NCBI GenBank assembly: GCA_951217055.1
Contig: OX578276.1
Location: forward strand, 118,490,979 to 118,554,978
Source: Gerris lacustris
Lineage: Eukaryota > Arthropoda > Insecta > Hemiptera > Gerridae
Reading direction: 5' to 3'
DNA: 64,000 nt
Shown: positions 1 to 12,600 of the stretch, in pieces
How the letters are laid out: every line of letters begins with the position of its first letter
How positions within the stretch are numbered: position 1 is the stretch's first letter
Notes under the pieces: model-generated
Databases searched by the model: none
The model's input: the letters and a program-made list of their open reading frames with translations, nothing else
Told to the model about the DNA's origin: nothing
Position numbers and translations under genes: made by a program

Positions 1-1257
1 TTAGACACCGAAAAAAAGGGGGGGATCCAATGGCTGAAGAGATCATAAGTCCGAAAGTATTTACTTCTCTGGGTAATTGAACCACATTTGTTAGAGTTTG
101 AACAGTGGCTTCAGAATGAAATACCATTTGACTATACTGGTCCTCTTTTAGAACTTAAATTGTAGGATGCTATAAAACAAATATTAAAATAATAGGGAAG
201 GATTTGGTTTTTTTTTTGGAAAAAAAGTCTGGCTTCAAAAAATCTATAATTTTGGCTATAATCAATTATTTTAAATACTCATACCCAACAAAAACAACCT
301 CCACCTCACCAAAATAAATTAACACTTACATTATGATATCACACAATAATAATAATATATTAAACTCTCAATAAATTATTTAATAAATAAAATAAAACAG
401 TTATAAACAAAAGTAGACCTATTTTCTTAATTTAAACAAACAAAAAGAATGAGGTACTAAAAAGGTACATAGAAGACTATAAATGTTTTCATTTTCCTAA
501 TGACATAGGAACACATGTTAATAGTTTTGGTTATAATAATTGTTTTTATTCCAAAATATTTTTTAAAAAAAGTAAATACAGTTGATGCACTTGGATAGAA
601 AATAGAGTTGAATATACAAAATTTTGTTTGAAATTAAACTAAGTTTACATATTTTAATGTTTCTATAAATTTAATCGATGAGATAACTTGACCTCAATTT
701 TTTGGAAAATATTATAAAATTACTACAAGATAAAAGTTCTAACGGGTCCTTCCTACAGTCAATTAAACTTGGGATTTTCGGGAAAATTGGAAAAATTATC
801 CTAATATTTACACAAGCATAGCTTGTAAAATTGTTAACATAAAAATGGCTAGCAACATTTGAAAATTAAAATTGCATCAACTGTGTCTGTAAAGAGAAAA
901 TTACTTAATAATACATATTATTCAAGTACACCAACTATACACCAATCACAAGAAGCGCTTAAAATGCAAATTTAAATACAATCTATACCTAAGAGTCATC
1001 TCAAAATCTAAGAAAGTGTATGAGGTATGTTAAATACAATATCCAGTATATGATCTTTAAGAATATATTTTTTAAATTTTTTAATAAGATAATAGAGAGC
1101 ATTAAAGTCACTTCAAATGACACTATATTAACCAAAGCTAGGTTTTATGCCAAACCACAGCTCAAAGAAATTATTTAATTTCCTATTTCTTTAACATTAG
1201 CATCGTCTTAATTTAACTACAATTTTTTTTTAAATATTCTAGCCTAATATATTATTT

Positions 1258-1349
1258 CAAAATAATAAATCATAAATTATTATCAAAATAATAAATCATA
1301 AATTATTATCAAAATAATCAATCATAAATTATTATCAAAATAATCAATT
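1258..1349. repeat. 26-bp AT-rich tandem repeat, about 3.6 copies
   Basis: Units start at 1258, 1284, 1310 and 1336. Each reads roughly caaaataataaatcataaat followed by tattat; units differ by one or two bases (ataaatcata versus atcaatcata). No coding potential. Confidence 0.9.
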
Positions 1350-1864
1350 AACTTAGTATCAAGCAAAAAAAAAAAAAAAAATAGTTAGAACACTCCATGT
1401 TGATATAACCATTTTATATAGATTCTCTAAATGTTCTTTATAATGAAATGATCCATCAAATTGTCAATCTTTTACACCAATAAAATTATATAGGTTATTA
1501 AATAAAAATAACAATTTCAGTGGTTTACTGAATCAAAAAGCAAGGAAGTTAAAAAGTTCTCCAAGGTGGAACCAAATAGCACAGTTACCAAGTTATTCAC
1601 ACACACATCTGACTTATCTTATCAAGTAGATTTTCTCATGTTAAAAATAGAGGCTAATTTAGCATTTTTAAATAGAAATGCAAATGAGTGTGATGAGGTT
1701 AGCCAAATAAGCTTAGCTTTATTAGGTCAATTTTATACAAAATACAGAAATCCAAAATGATAGAGACAAACATTTATGAACAGAAGCCTGTTTTCCTCTC
1801 TCTAATAATAGATAACAACATTATAGTTGGAATCAAACAGTTTTTCTTTTTTGAACATAGGGAA

Positions 1865-2098
1865 GGGGGCTTTAAGCTTTACTTTCCTAGACGCAACTCC
1901 AGCGATATATGCTCAAGCGATAGTAGCACAGCGACTATCGCTCTTGACTCCTTTTCTGAGTTTGCATGTTACCGTTTTCCTAGCTGAGCGACTCTTAACA
2001 TGCAAACTCAGAAGAGGAGTACTCCCCGATAGTCGCTGGGCGACAACGCTCAGCGACTATCGCTGGAGTCACCTCTAGAAAAACTTACCTTAACCCCC
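1865..2098. mobile_element. Foldback (long inverted repeat) element
   Basis: Left arm about 1865-1971 and right arm 1996-2098 are imperfect inverted copies around a spacer of about 24 bp. The inner ends are gagtttgcatgtta and taacatgcaaactc. The arms repeatedly contain the motif agcgactatcgct and its relatives, so each arm is itself partly palindromic. The block is more GC-rich than its surroundings. The two short ORFs across it are by-products of the repeat. No target duplication was identified. Confidence 0.75.
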
Positions 2099-2671
2099 TA
2101 ATAAAAAATACAATGAATGATTTATAGAAAATAAAAATTGGTTGAATGTTAAATAAGTTGGAAATTATTTTAATACACCACCAATATCCACACTAAACAC
2201 ATTGCTTTTAAATAGATTTTTAAAAAAATGATAAAACATATAAATTAAAAATTAAAACTTTTCGTTTCTTTTAAATAAAAACAAATTCAGAACAAAACAC
2301 AAAAAAAAATATATATATCTGAACGAATTTTTTTTTGTTATTATAAGTATCAAGCCTAAAAATATTAATTAGTTTAAAATATAAACTATTTTTTCGTTAT
2401 ATATCACAAGAGATAAACCCGACTACACAAAATGAAGCGGTAAAAAATAAATTTTAAAATTAGTGTGATGTTAGTTGTGCGACACCAATATTATCTTCTT
2501 ATCTTGATTACCTCATCATCTCCCGGAATGATTCTATGAAGTAAATACTGGATGATAACCTAAAATGATTAAATCATAAAATAAGTGTATTGATTGTAAA
2601 TGATAAAAAGCAGTCATAAAGTTTTATACATTTATAAGAATTATACTAATATAAGATTTCAAGAAGAGTTC

Positions 2672-2834
2672 AGTAAGGATAGGTATTTTAAGGTGTGTGA
2701 AAAATACAATGCTTTAAATCATGTTACTTCTGAGACATTTTGACTCTTCCTATGGACATCTTCAGTCTATTTTATTACTACGGTTGGTTTAAAGGGTAAT
2801 ATTTTTCACACACTTTAAAATACCCTCATTACTA
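2672..2834. repeat. Short inverted repeat (hairpin)
   Basis: The sequence from gtaaggataggtattttaag into ggtgtgtgaaaaata at the left is repeated in inverted form at the right (tatttttcacacactttaaa, then ataccctcattac). The right end abuts the hAT-like element that begins at 2833, and its last bases supply that element's target-site duplication, so this repeat is older than the hAT insertion. Confidence 0.75.
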
Positions 2835-3582
2835 GGGTGACCATACATCCCATTTTGACCGGGACAGTCCCGTTATTTTAAACTTTGAAGGCGTGCGGTT
2901 ACTGAAAATGTCCCGTTTTTTGTTGTTTTTTTTTGGAAAAATAGGACATTTTCCAGTTTAATAGCCATCTTAAGATTCTAAATTAGTTGTTCACAGTAAC
3001 ATGGTGTTGAAATGAATCTCGGTTATTCAATGATGACGAATTTGATATTTATTGTAAGAGGGAAATCTTACTTCGGACTTTTTTAAAACTGTTCCTTTGT
3101 ACATTACAAAAACGATTTCAGTAGCATCTCGATGAATTCAATCTTATTTTTTTAAATTAATTTCAATAATTCTTTTAATTTTAGGGAAAATGATGGAAGG
3201 ATATGGTTATTTTAGGTTAAGGTCAGTACTTTTTGACCTAACCTAACCATAACCTCCCATTATTACCCTAAAAATTGACACTATGTTTTTTTTTTTTTTT
3301 TTAAAAAATAACTATTGAATTTAACGATGCTATAACCGGAATCGTTTTTATAATGTAAAAAGGGATACTTTAAAAAAAACTAAGTAAACCGACAGTACGA
3401 AATAGGTGGGCCTGATAGTGCAAATTTACCAATTAATGTCAAAAGAGAAAATTTTATCTAAAGAATGCCTATTTTTCTTCAAAATTTGCCCATACTCTTT
3501 CAACTGGGGCTGAAATAGCTTGAACCCCCCCCCCCCCCATTTCAATGCCCCGTTTTGGACTAAACTTTTTATGGCCACCCTA
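2833..3582. mobile_element. hAT-like non-autonomous DNA transposon with 8-bp target duplication
   Basis: The termini TAGGGTGACCATAC and (reverse complement of the right end) TAGGGTGGCCATAA are inverted repeats. They are flanked by the direct repeat CTCATTAC at 2825-2832 and 3583-3590, an 8-bp duplication as expected for hAT elements. Near the left end is the phrase catcccattttgaccgggac. No transposase is visible. A smaller inverted-repeat element (3,093-3,364) is nested inside, and a C homopolymer lies at about 3,527-3,538. It sits next to ERO1 exon 11 and inflates the ORF that reads out of that exon. Confidence 0.8.
3093..3364. mobile_element. Inverted-repeat element, family 'CCTTTTTACAT', copy A
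   Basis: Ends resemble cctttgtacattac at the left and gtaatgtaaaaagg-like sequence at the right, with the subterminal motif aaaacgatttc. The middle is a hairpin at about 3180-3272 (ggaaggatatggtta paired with taaccataacctccc). The same layout recurs at 59,474-59,755, so this is a dispersed family. This copy lies inside the hAT-like element. Confidence 0.7.
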
Positions 3583-3669
3583 CTCATTACTGAACTCATA
3601 ATTATAACAAGAGGAGTTCTTGAACACCTATGATGGTAAAATAATAAAAAAAAGGTAATCAAAACGAAC

Positions 3670-6600
3670 CTGCCAAGAGCATTGAACAGAGCAATAATTT
3701 CACTTCTCTGTAAGTGGAAATTTCTTCGCCCGCCAAATGATGACAATTTTGGATCCATCTTATCAAATTTACCCGAGAACAAGATCTTCAGAGCTGTTCC
3801 AAGTCCTTGGATCTGAAATAATTATATCATAGTGACTTATAAGCAGGAAACATCGCTAAGACATTATAGATAATATTAACCAACAATAGTTATTTATGTA
3901 TCTAGGCAGCAAAATGGAATTTTAGTGATGAGTGATTAAGTTAGCCTTCAAGCTGGAGGCGAGGACAGGCTATGAAAATTACTGTTGAGGCAAAGCCGAG
4001 GCAGGCAATGAATTCACGAGGCAAAAATGTTTCCTTTGCTGCTTTGTTGCATACAATATGTTATCTACTCACGGTATTTAGATAACTTTTTAGATTTTCT
4101 ACTAATTAGATAACATAAACAAAAACAGATGTTATGACACGCTCTGGTAAACACTGTATTTTTCCTGTCTAGGTAGGGAAATATTTCCCTGAATGTTTCA
4201 ATTACTTTCTTACCTGTTTTTAATATTTTAATGAAAAATCTGCGTATAAAAACAGTTAGTAATGCTTAATTTTGGTGCCATGAGTAGATAAATAAATTTA
4301 TAAACAAAAACAGTTGTGAAGCTGTATGCCAGCTTGAAAAAAATCAAAAGACCTTTGTGCACATGCTAGAGTAAACATGACTAATATTCAAAAAGTCAAA
4401 GCTCATTAAAAAATTATTGAAAGCAAGAAGGAAAATTAACATTGCCATTAATCCTTACAACAAAGTTAATATATTTTTTTATCTATTAATTTTATCTAAT
4501 AATAAGCATTACATTGCACCTTTTACTTTCTGACAAAAAAAATAGACTATCCTTAAAAAAAAAGTGTTTGATCACAATTTATGGAGGGTAGAACCCTTTA
4601 AATTTAGAAAGAAAATGATTTCTTGATGGAATCTTACTGAATAAATCCCAAATTTCATCGAAAAACATTCAGCTGCTTAGGCTTCATGCTTCTGCAGAAG
4701 TGACATACTTTTTTAGAGACTTTTGTTATACACAGGTGACCCAAAAATGCCACAAAATTGTTTACATTACAGTACTTTCACTTTATATTTATATTCTGAG
4801 AATATGAGAAAGTTTAAAATAGAATATTTTATTTAACTTGCTTTGTTTTTTTGTCTTCAAATTTTGTAACCTAAATTTGGCCCACTTCCCGTCTATAGAA
4901 AGTTGAGACTTGCACAGATTATGTATTTCCGATGACAATAGAATAGCCAGTCATTAGATTTACAAAATAAAGAAAAGCATTGTCGTTAAAACTTTTTTAC
5001 CAAGCTATTAAAGGGAAGCTATATTCATCAATCCATTATGTGTTGAACAAATGAAATCATGTAGGTAATCTAGAAGTCTAATACAAAGTGCAGTAAACTT
5101 ATGAGTTAACCACTCTTTAACCTAACAATATAAATTTAAGTAAAATGAAATATACTCTGTAAGGAACAAAACCATACCTGAAGTTTCCCCCAGAGTCTGC
5201 ACTTGTCACAGCCAACACAATCCATAATTGTACTAATATTTCTGAAATGGTCTCTAAACTCTTCTTTTAACTTTGCTGCTTGTGCACCTCCACTGAACAT
5301 GCTGCTTTCATTGAAGTGTTCCGGAAATGATCTAGATTAAAAATAAAAATAATAATACCAAGATCACATACAATATTTATAATAATTTAATGGCTTTTAA
5401 AGTAAAATAAAGTTCTTTTTAAAAAACGTCTTATTTATTTATTAGCTTACATTGATTGCCAGGGTTAAATCTTTTAATCTATATTTAACCCACTTTCCGA
5501 CTATCTAGAAAGCTGAAATTTGCTCAGAAATTTCTGAAAAATTTTGGTGGTAAACATTTAAAAACAAATTGTATACAATTATGAACAGTGACAGGTAAGT
5601 GAGGATATTTTTGTTCAAATAATTTAATTTTAAAAGGCAAACATTCCACTTTTCACTTTAAGGGTAGAGCAAGCTCAGATGGGACCCTTTTCCTCCAACC
5701 TTTGAGTTACCACTGTCACACGCACCTATTTGGGCAGTAAAATTTGAAAAAATAAATTTAATATCAGGAAAATTATATTTTGATTAATAAAATAAAAACC
5801 TTAAGGAAAAAATGAAAGCTAACAGTTGAAGCTGGATTTTATCTGAACAAATACTTTTTATGAGCAATGTCAGATTTATTTGTGAAATTACTCATATCAA
5901 TTATTTTGTGACACCAAATTATATTTAAAATTGAATCTTTGCAAAACTTGCTTCAGGGAATCTTTGCAAATATTCAGGGAAGACAACATACTTAAATGAC
6001 CTCATAAATAAATATCTACTTGACAAAAATCAATAATTGTAATAATGATCAATTGCTTATAAATGTTAATTATAAATAAAAAGAATTTACTTAGTAACAT
6101 TAAGCAGATCACGTATGGCAGCCCTAGTGTCGATGTCTTCTTGCTTGTTGCCTGTGTAAAAGAGTTCACTTTGAAGATATGGAGCTGCTTTGGCCACTGC
6201 TTTAAGTTCTAAAAGATAAAGGAAGTAGAGGTTTTTGAGTCTTTCAGGACCCTCACCCTCTGTAGTCTCTGGACTGAACCTAAGGATGAATTCCTCCAGG
6301 TTGGGGCCCCACTCTCCTCCTGGTTTGCCAAGAAGTGCTTTATCTGAAACAATTTATATAGATAGGTTAAATTTAACCTCATAATAATGAAACCAGTGAA
6401 GAAACCAGGCATCTTACTCTCTTTTTTTCAAACTTCTATTATTGTGCACGTCTTATAATGAGCAGTAATCATTACTAAATAATAAAATGCAAACAAAACT
6501 CCTTCAGATGTTGTATTGTTAGATCAATTTAATTTTATCAAAAGAGAATGGAAAAGAGCCGCATATTTTATCTTAAGAAAAATTTACCTTGAAGAAGAAA

Positions 6601-9600
6601 ATGAGCTGAGAGATGGATGTTAATAGAGGCATGAAGCCCTGAAATAACCTTATAGAACACTCTCTTCTCTAAGCACATTGCTGAAACAGAATTAGTTTTA
6701 TTATATTAAACATCTATAATATTAATTACAACACCTTTGTAAGAACTTCTGGTTCAGGGGATAGAAAAAACTCTAAATTAAACAAAGCCACGCCCTTTTG
6801 CTGGGGATGCCGTTAAAGCCAGCATGAAAAAGTGCCAGCAGTGCGGATGCCGGTTATAGCCGGCATGCAATTTTTTGAATGGAATGTTGAGTGTTGGAGA
6901 TATTTATAAATACTACTAGCTGGCTAATGGTTCTTAATAGCATTACTACTAAGATGTTTAAGTGATGCTAGATGACACCTCCAACTCCCTATCTTTTGAA
7001 GTCAATCCCTTTGGCAGATATTTTTAAGCTCATAGAGGCTTGAAATATAGAAATAGACCAATTTGGTTAAAATTTGGTATGCATTCTTTTAACTAATGCT
7101 CAGGTTAAGTTCGTTGACAGCGTTATCCATCCAAGAGTTTGCGTGCATAGCTCATGTAAACATGCGCTTCAAATGTAAAATTGGAATTTTAGGACAGGAA
7201 AAGATTCTAACCTCACCTATTTGAGGAGACAGACATTTTTACAAATACAAGTTTTAATTTATTTTTATTTTTTTTCAGTAAAACCAACAGCAACACCACT
7301 ATGAAGTGATAAAGCTTGTTAAAACTATTAAGGTACACCTAAGCATTTAAAATAGATAAAACAATGTTTTTACCAATATCTTATGTTCTAATATTCTAAT
7401 GTAAAGATTTTAATGGAACTTCATATACATTGTTTAAAATGCAATCGCAACATAAGTTTATAGGCATATAAAATTTCAACTTGTGAAGTGATACATTTTA
7501 TAATAGTTGAAAAGGAGATGGCTGGGGCATGTAAGTTAAGGAATAGTAGAAAGGCAACCTTCTCCCCCACTACACGGCTCTCTATTACAATAACCCTCTT
7601 TAAATACCAACTCACCATAATTAACTATTAGCTTAATATTACATATTTATTGTTTTACGCTCGCTTCAATGATTGAATGATACCTAGTTAACCTTATTAT
7701 AAACATTAAGTTCCATATTTTTTATTTATTCGTTTACTAATCTATATATATTAATAACAATTATTTTATAAATTTTAAACAAAAAAAATTAAAGACTTTT
7801 ATGCAATACAATGTGTAACAAGCAATATGCTATTACACGTATTACTAATAGTCATGAGGAAGCTAGAACAAAATGAAAAAGGTAGGATAAAAAGCGGTGC
7901 AGGTGGTAAATAGTGTCGGATGGAAGGACAGTTTAGGGTAGAAAGGGTCCCCCACCCAGGAATCCCTCTCAGCGAAAAGGTTATTTCTTATTCAACCCCA
8001 CACATATAAGATTCCTGTAACAGCTTATCTCAACCATTTGCATGTAATTGATTCTGCAAATATATAATTCTTCTTGTGTATTTACTTAAACTTTTGTTTT
8101 CGGTTACCACTACTCGATATAAATCATAAAAATGGAAATAAGGCCATACCATCTAAATGATGAGATGCTATTAATCCATCAAAAGCTTTTTTCGGTCTGA
8201 AAAACAAATAATAAAGATTAGTATTTTTAAAAATGTATAAATTACAAAAAAAAAAACCTTTTCCTTCCCAGTTAATCATTAATGGTTTTAAATTAATTAC
8301 TTCTTAATCCAGTGATCAATGTCACAGGAAAAACAAAAAATTGGTTATAACTATGAATAATACAATATTTTTACTTGAAGCAGTTTTCCTTATAGATAGA
8401 GGTCCATATTCGGTGTGCAGAGGGTCCCCTATACCCAGTGTACCTCTCTGGATTGAGGAGTAAGTCAACATACTGAGCATCTCCGTCTTCGTCAGGCAAA
8501 GTACAGAAATTATCTACAGTATCATCAAAAACCTGCCACCGCACAAAGTCTTCTCTAGCTCTCTCACTAAAAAAATCAAACAAAGGAACATAGAATAATC
8601 AATCATAAAGAAACAAAGTTATTAAAAAAAAAATGTTAGTGGATTGTCTATCAACTTTTTAATTGAAAAAAATACAGAGGGATTATCTTATGGTTTACAG
8701 TTAAAAGAGAGAACTCATTAGAGATGTCTAAGGTTAACATATTAAAATAGAAGTTTTTAATAACAAATATCACAATATAATCCTTGAAAGAAACATCTTT
8801 CTACATTAAAAAGTTTAGTGAACAAACGAGCCCTAGCTCTATGATCCCTAGCTTCTTTTACATTTCATGTTTACTTCACATTGCTTTTCTGGGCATATGC
8901 TTCCAATTTTCCTAACATATTTTATGCTTTTGAAAACAGTAAGATTTGACCTAAAAGATTAGACTAAGCACGTTTTACTTCCAGCACGTGCATTCAAAAG
9001 TTTTTTTGACTTCGAAATTTCCCAATTATATTTTAGGTTTTTCTAAAAATTTCAGTAGGGGCAGTTAATTTTTTTTATATCTGTCAAAACAACTATCAAA
9101 GAAGAGTCGAATGCAAAGAATTTCATGCAAATGGAATACACTGAATAATTTATCAAAAGTTTTTCTTTAAAATGAAGTAGTATTGTAGCTCCAACTGTTA
9201 ACTACATTCCTAGCACTACTAGAGCATTTATCTACAAGTGTCATGGGCATAGGTAATAGTTTTTCAACAAGCGTAGTGAGTACTTTATTTCATCGACAGG
9301 GTTTTATGAGTTTGTTTATTTGTCTAACAATAACTAGTGTAATATTAATAGCTGTCAACAAAAGTGTAAATATTAACAAAATAATTATTTTTCCTAATAT
9401 TGATCAATGTATATTCGAAACAATTAGTATTAAGTTAAGCTCCTGTAATTTTAGTCTCATGTTAAATGTTCTCTATATACCTCCTAATGCGTCTCTATTA
9501 GATTACCAATGTTTTTACAGTGGCATAGATCAATTATTAAATAATGAAAAAAATCCTAATTTAAAATATTTGTTCATTGGTGATTATAATATTCCTTCAA

Positions 9601-12600
9601 TCACAGGTACAGACTTCGATCTAGCTAAAGGTTCAAATACAATTAACTGTTTATTAGATTTTATGAACATGTACGATTTATCAATGTATAATAATGTAAA
9701 AAATTTCATGGCAAGAACTTTAGATTTAGTCCTGTGTAGTATTCCCGTAAAAGTTACACATGAGTCTTCTCCGCTAGTAGTGGAAGATAATTACCATCCG
9801 GCATTAAACCTTGAGATAAAAATTGTAAAACTTAATTTGCTTACAAATAATGTTTCTCATCTTTTTTATAATTTTAATAAATGTAATCTTGACGATATAA
9901 AATTGGATTTACTCTCTGTAAATTGGACTCCTTTATATAAGTTAACTTGTCCTAATGAATCGGTTAATTATCTGTATTCTGTATTAAATTGTTGTATCGA
10001 CAAAATTGTTCCACTGTGTAAAGTAAGGCCAGTTACAAAATTTCCATGCTGGTACAGTGAAATTACAAAAAATACTGTAAAAAAGAAAAATAAATTATTT
10101 AAGAAAAGTAAATATTCCGAATATCATAAAATTCTATATAATAACATTAGAAGAGATCTTAAAGCACTCATTATTTCTGACTACAAAAGGTATATATCAA
10201 ATGTGCAATCTAGTATTGTATCAGACTCCTCCTTCTTTTGGAGCTATGTTAAATGTCTAAGAGCAGATTTTAATGTCACACCTATCAGTATGGAGCTAAA
10301 CAACACTGTATATAATGGAAAGCATGTAGTGGACGGCTTCGCCTTCTCTGATTCATATAGTAAAAATGTTTCTACTTATAATGTTAATCAATTATATGCC
10401 AACACCGTAGCAAATCCAAACATCAATATTGACATATCTCCTATAACTAGTAATGATGTTATCGAATCGTTCAGTAAGCTTAAAAATAAAAAGAGTAGTG
10501 GTCCAGACGGTATACCCATGTATATTTTCAAGTACCTGTTAGAGCCTTTATTGGAGCCTTTAGTTTTTATTTTTAATTTAATTATTTCATCCTGTGTCTT
10601 TCCGGATATTTGGAAGATTGCTAAAATCACTCCGGTTTTTAAAAAAGGCCATAAGAGTAATATAGCCAACTACAGACCTATAAGCCTGTTGAATGCGCCG
10701 GCTAAAGTATTCGAAAGACTAATTTATAACAAACTATTTTATCGAACTCAACCCTACTTGTCTGAGAGTCAACATGGCTTTCTACCGGGAAGATCCACAG
10801 TCACAAATCTCCTTGTTTTTAATAATTATGTCTCTTCAATTTTAGACCGTTCCGGTAGAGTCGACACAATTTATTTTGACTTCAGTAAAGCCTTTGACCG
10901 AGTAATTCATGATGTTCTTTTAAAAGTATTAATTGAGTTTGGATTTTCCTTACCCGTAGTTCATCTTTTCGCTAGTTATCTCAATAATAGATTACAATAC
11001 GTCTGTTTTAATAATTTTCAATCTAAAACCTTTGTCGCTTCATCTGGCGTTGGACAGGGCTCCATTTTAGGACCTTTCTTATTTCTTATTTTTGTTAATA
11101 ATTTGCCCAGTGTTTTTAATTACTCGTTTTCTCTATTGTACGCTGACGATCTCAAATTGTATAGAGAAGTGACATCCGTCGATGACACACTTCAAATTCA
11201 AAAGGATGTGAATAACCTAATTTCTTGGTGCGATGAATATAAATTAGACCTGAATATTTCTAAGTGTACTTTTGTTTCTTACAGTAGAAAAGCTAATAGT
11301 GTGAAAACTAAATATAAAATCAACCAGTCTATTATTCAATTCTCCGGCACTGTCTGTGATCTAGGTGTGACTTTTTGTAGTAATTTTAAATTTAATCTTC
11401 ATGTTAACAATGTAATTTCTAGTTCCTATAAATTATTAGGCTTTATAAAAAGATCGACACAAGGATTTACAGATTCAAAAAGTCTCATAGTTCTCTACAC
11501 CTCACTCATAAGAAGCAAATTAGATTATGCCGATATCATTTGGTCTCCTAATGAAATAAATAAATGTTTAGTAAACAAAATTGAAATTCTTCAGAATAAG
11601 TTTTTAAGATATCTCGAATATAAAATGTCTGGTAATATATATCCGTATAATAGTTCTGTATCTTTGCTCAACGAAAAATATAAGTTATCTACTTTAGAAG
11701 ATAGAAGAAATTTCCATGATTTATGTTTTTTGTATAAAATTGTCAATAATTTGTTACAATGCCCACTACTCCTATCTCAAATTAATTTCTACGTCAGACC
11801 TATAAACTGTAGGCACAACAGGCTTTTCTTTGTTGCCAAATCTAGAACTACGAGTCATGAATTTTGTCCTACTAATAGAATGATGAAACTCTACAATTCA
11901 TATTTCTTTTCTCAAGTTGATCTATTTTTATATAATTACCAAGCATTCAGAACTTTTTGTTTTACATTATTAACCAGTTGATATAGAAGTGTATAATACT
12001 TTCATTTATTTTGCACAGTTTTTGTTATATTTTGCAATATAAATTCAATGTGTTTTTTGTTACTTATTAAAGACTAACTATGTGATTATTTTTCTTATGA
12101 AGGCCGACTTGGGGAAACCTGTGGTCTTATAATTATTTATATGTACTTTGATATGTATTGTTATTATTAAATAAATAAATAAATAAATAATTGAGCGATT
12201 TGAATTAAATTCAGCTCACAGCTGTATCTCAGTAAGTGCGAAAATGGTATAGTTTTTGGAAATTTCACACTTAATATTTTCAAGATGGCGGCCAATATGG
12301 AGGATGACTTAACAAAAAGTTTTTTATTCAGCATGACATGTTATACATCCTTTTGAAGGTTTTAAAGTGTAGGAAAAGAATATGTAACTTTAAACACAAA
12401 ATTTTCATTCTTTGCTTTCATTCTTTTGGAAAATACACATGGCAGAAATGTGAGTGTTAAAAAAGTTTATGCTTATTCGCCATGCTACAAATAATTTTAA
12501 AACTCTTTTCAGGTAGATTAAGAATATGTAAATTTTCCCAAAAAAATATTTCCTGGTAGCCATATTAAAAACAAATACGGCATACATAAGAGCATACACA

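Larger units (their letters stand above)
1..2670. other. AT-rich stretch downstream of the last visible ERO1 exon; no gene recognised
   Basis: This stretch is very AT-rich and full of homopolymers. I searched it on the minus strand for the missing last ERO1 exon, which should encode about 20-30 residues after LFNALGR, and found no match in the right splice phase, so the exon is probably left of base 1. A short plus-strand open stretch at about 73-165 reads IEPHLLEFEQWLQNEIPFDY and then ends in TAG. It looks protein-like but has no start or recognisable family. A 26-bp tandem repeat and a foldback element inside this stretch are listed separately. Confidence 0.4.

Noticed and set aside
1..170. 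Start of a gene on the plus strand (MAEEIISPKVFTSLGN, then EPHLLEFEQWLQNEIP in another frame)
   Set aside because: Two frames, a stop between them and no known family; too short to call a gene.
2440..2560. Minus-strand LHRIIPGDDEVIKIRR, similar to the end of BEL/Pao pol proteins
   Set aside because: Only 16 residues, with no other BEL/Pao sequence nearby; probably chance.
3426..3669. Continuation of ERO1 exon 11, or a last exon reading [16 protein letters not shown]
   Set aside because: It resembles the family's C-terminal helix only loosely, lies partly inside the hAT-like element, and the splice phase after LFNALGR (AG|) gives a stop with either nearby acceptor.
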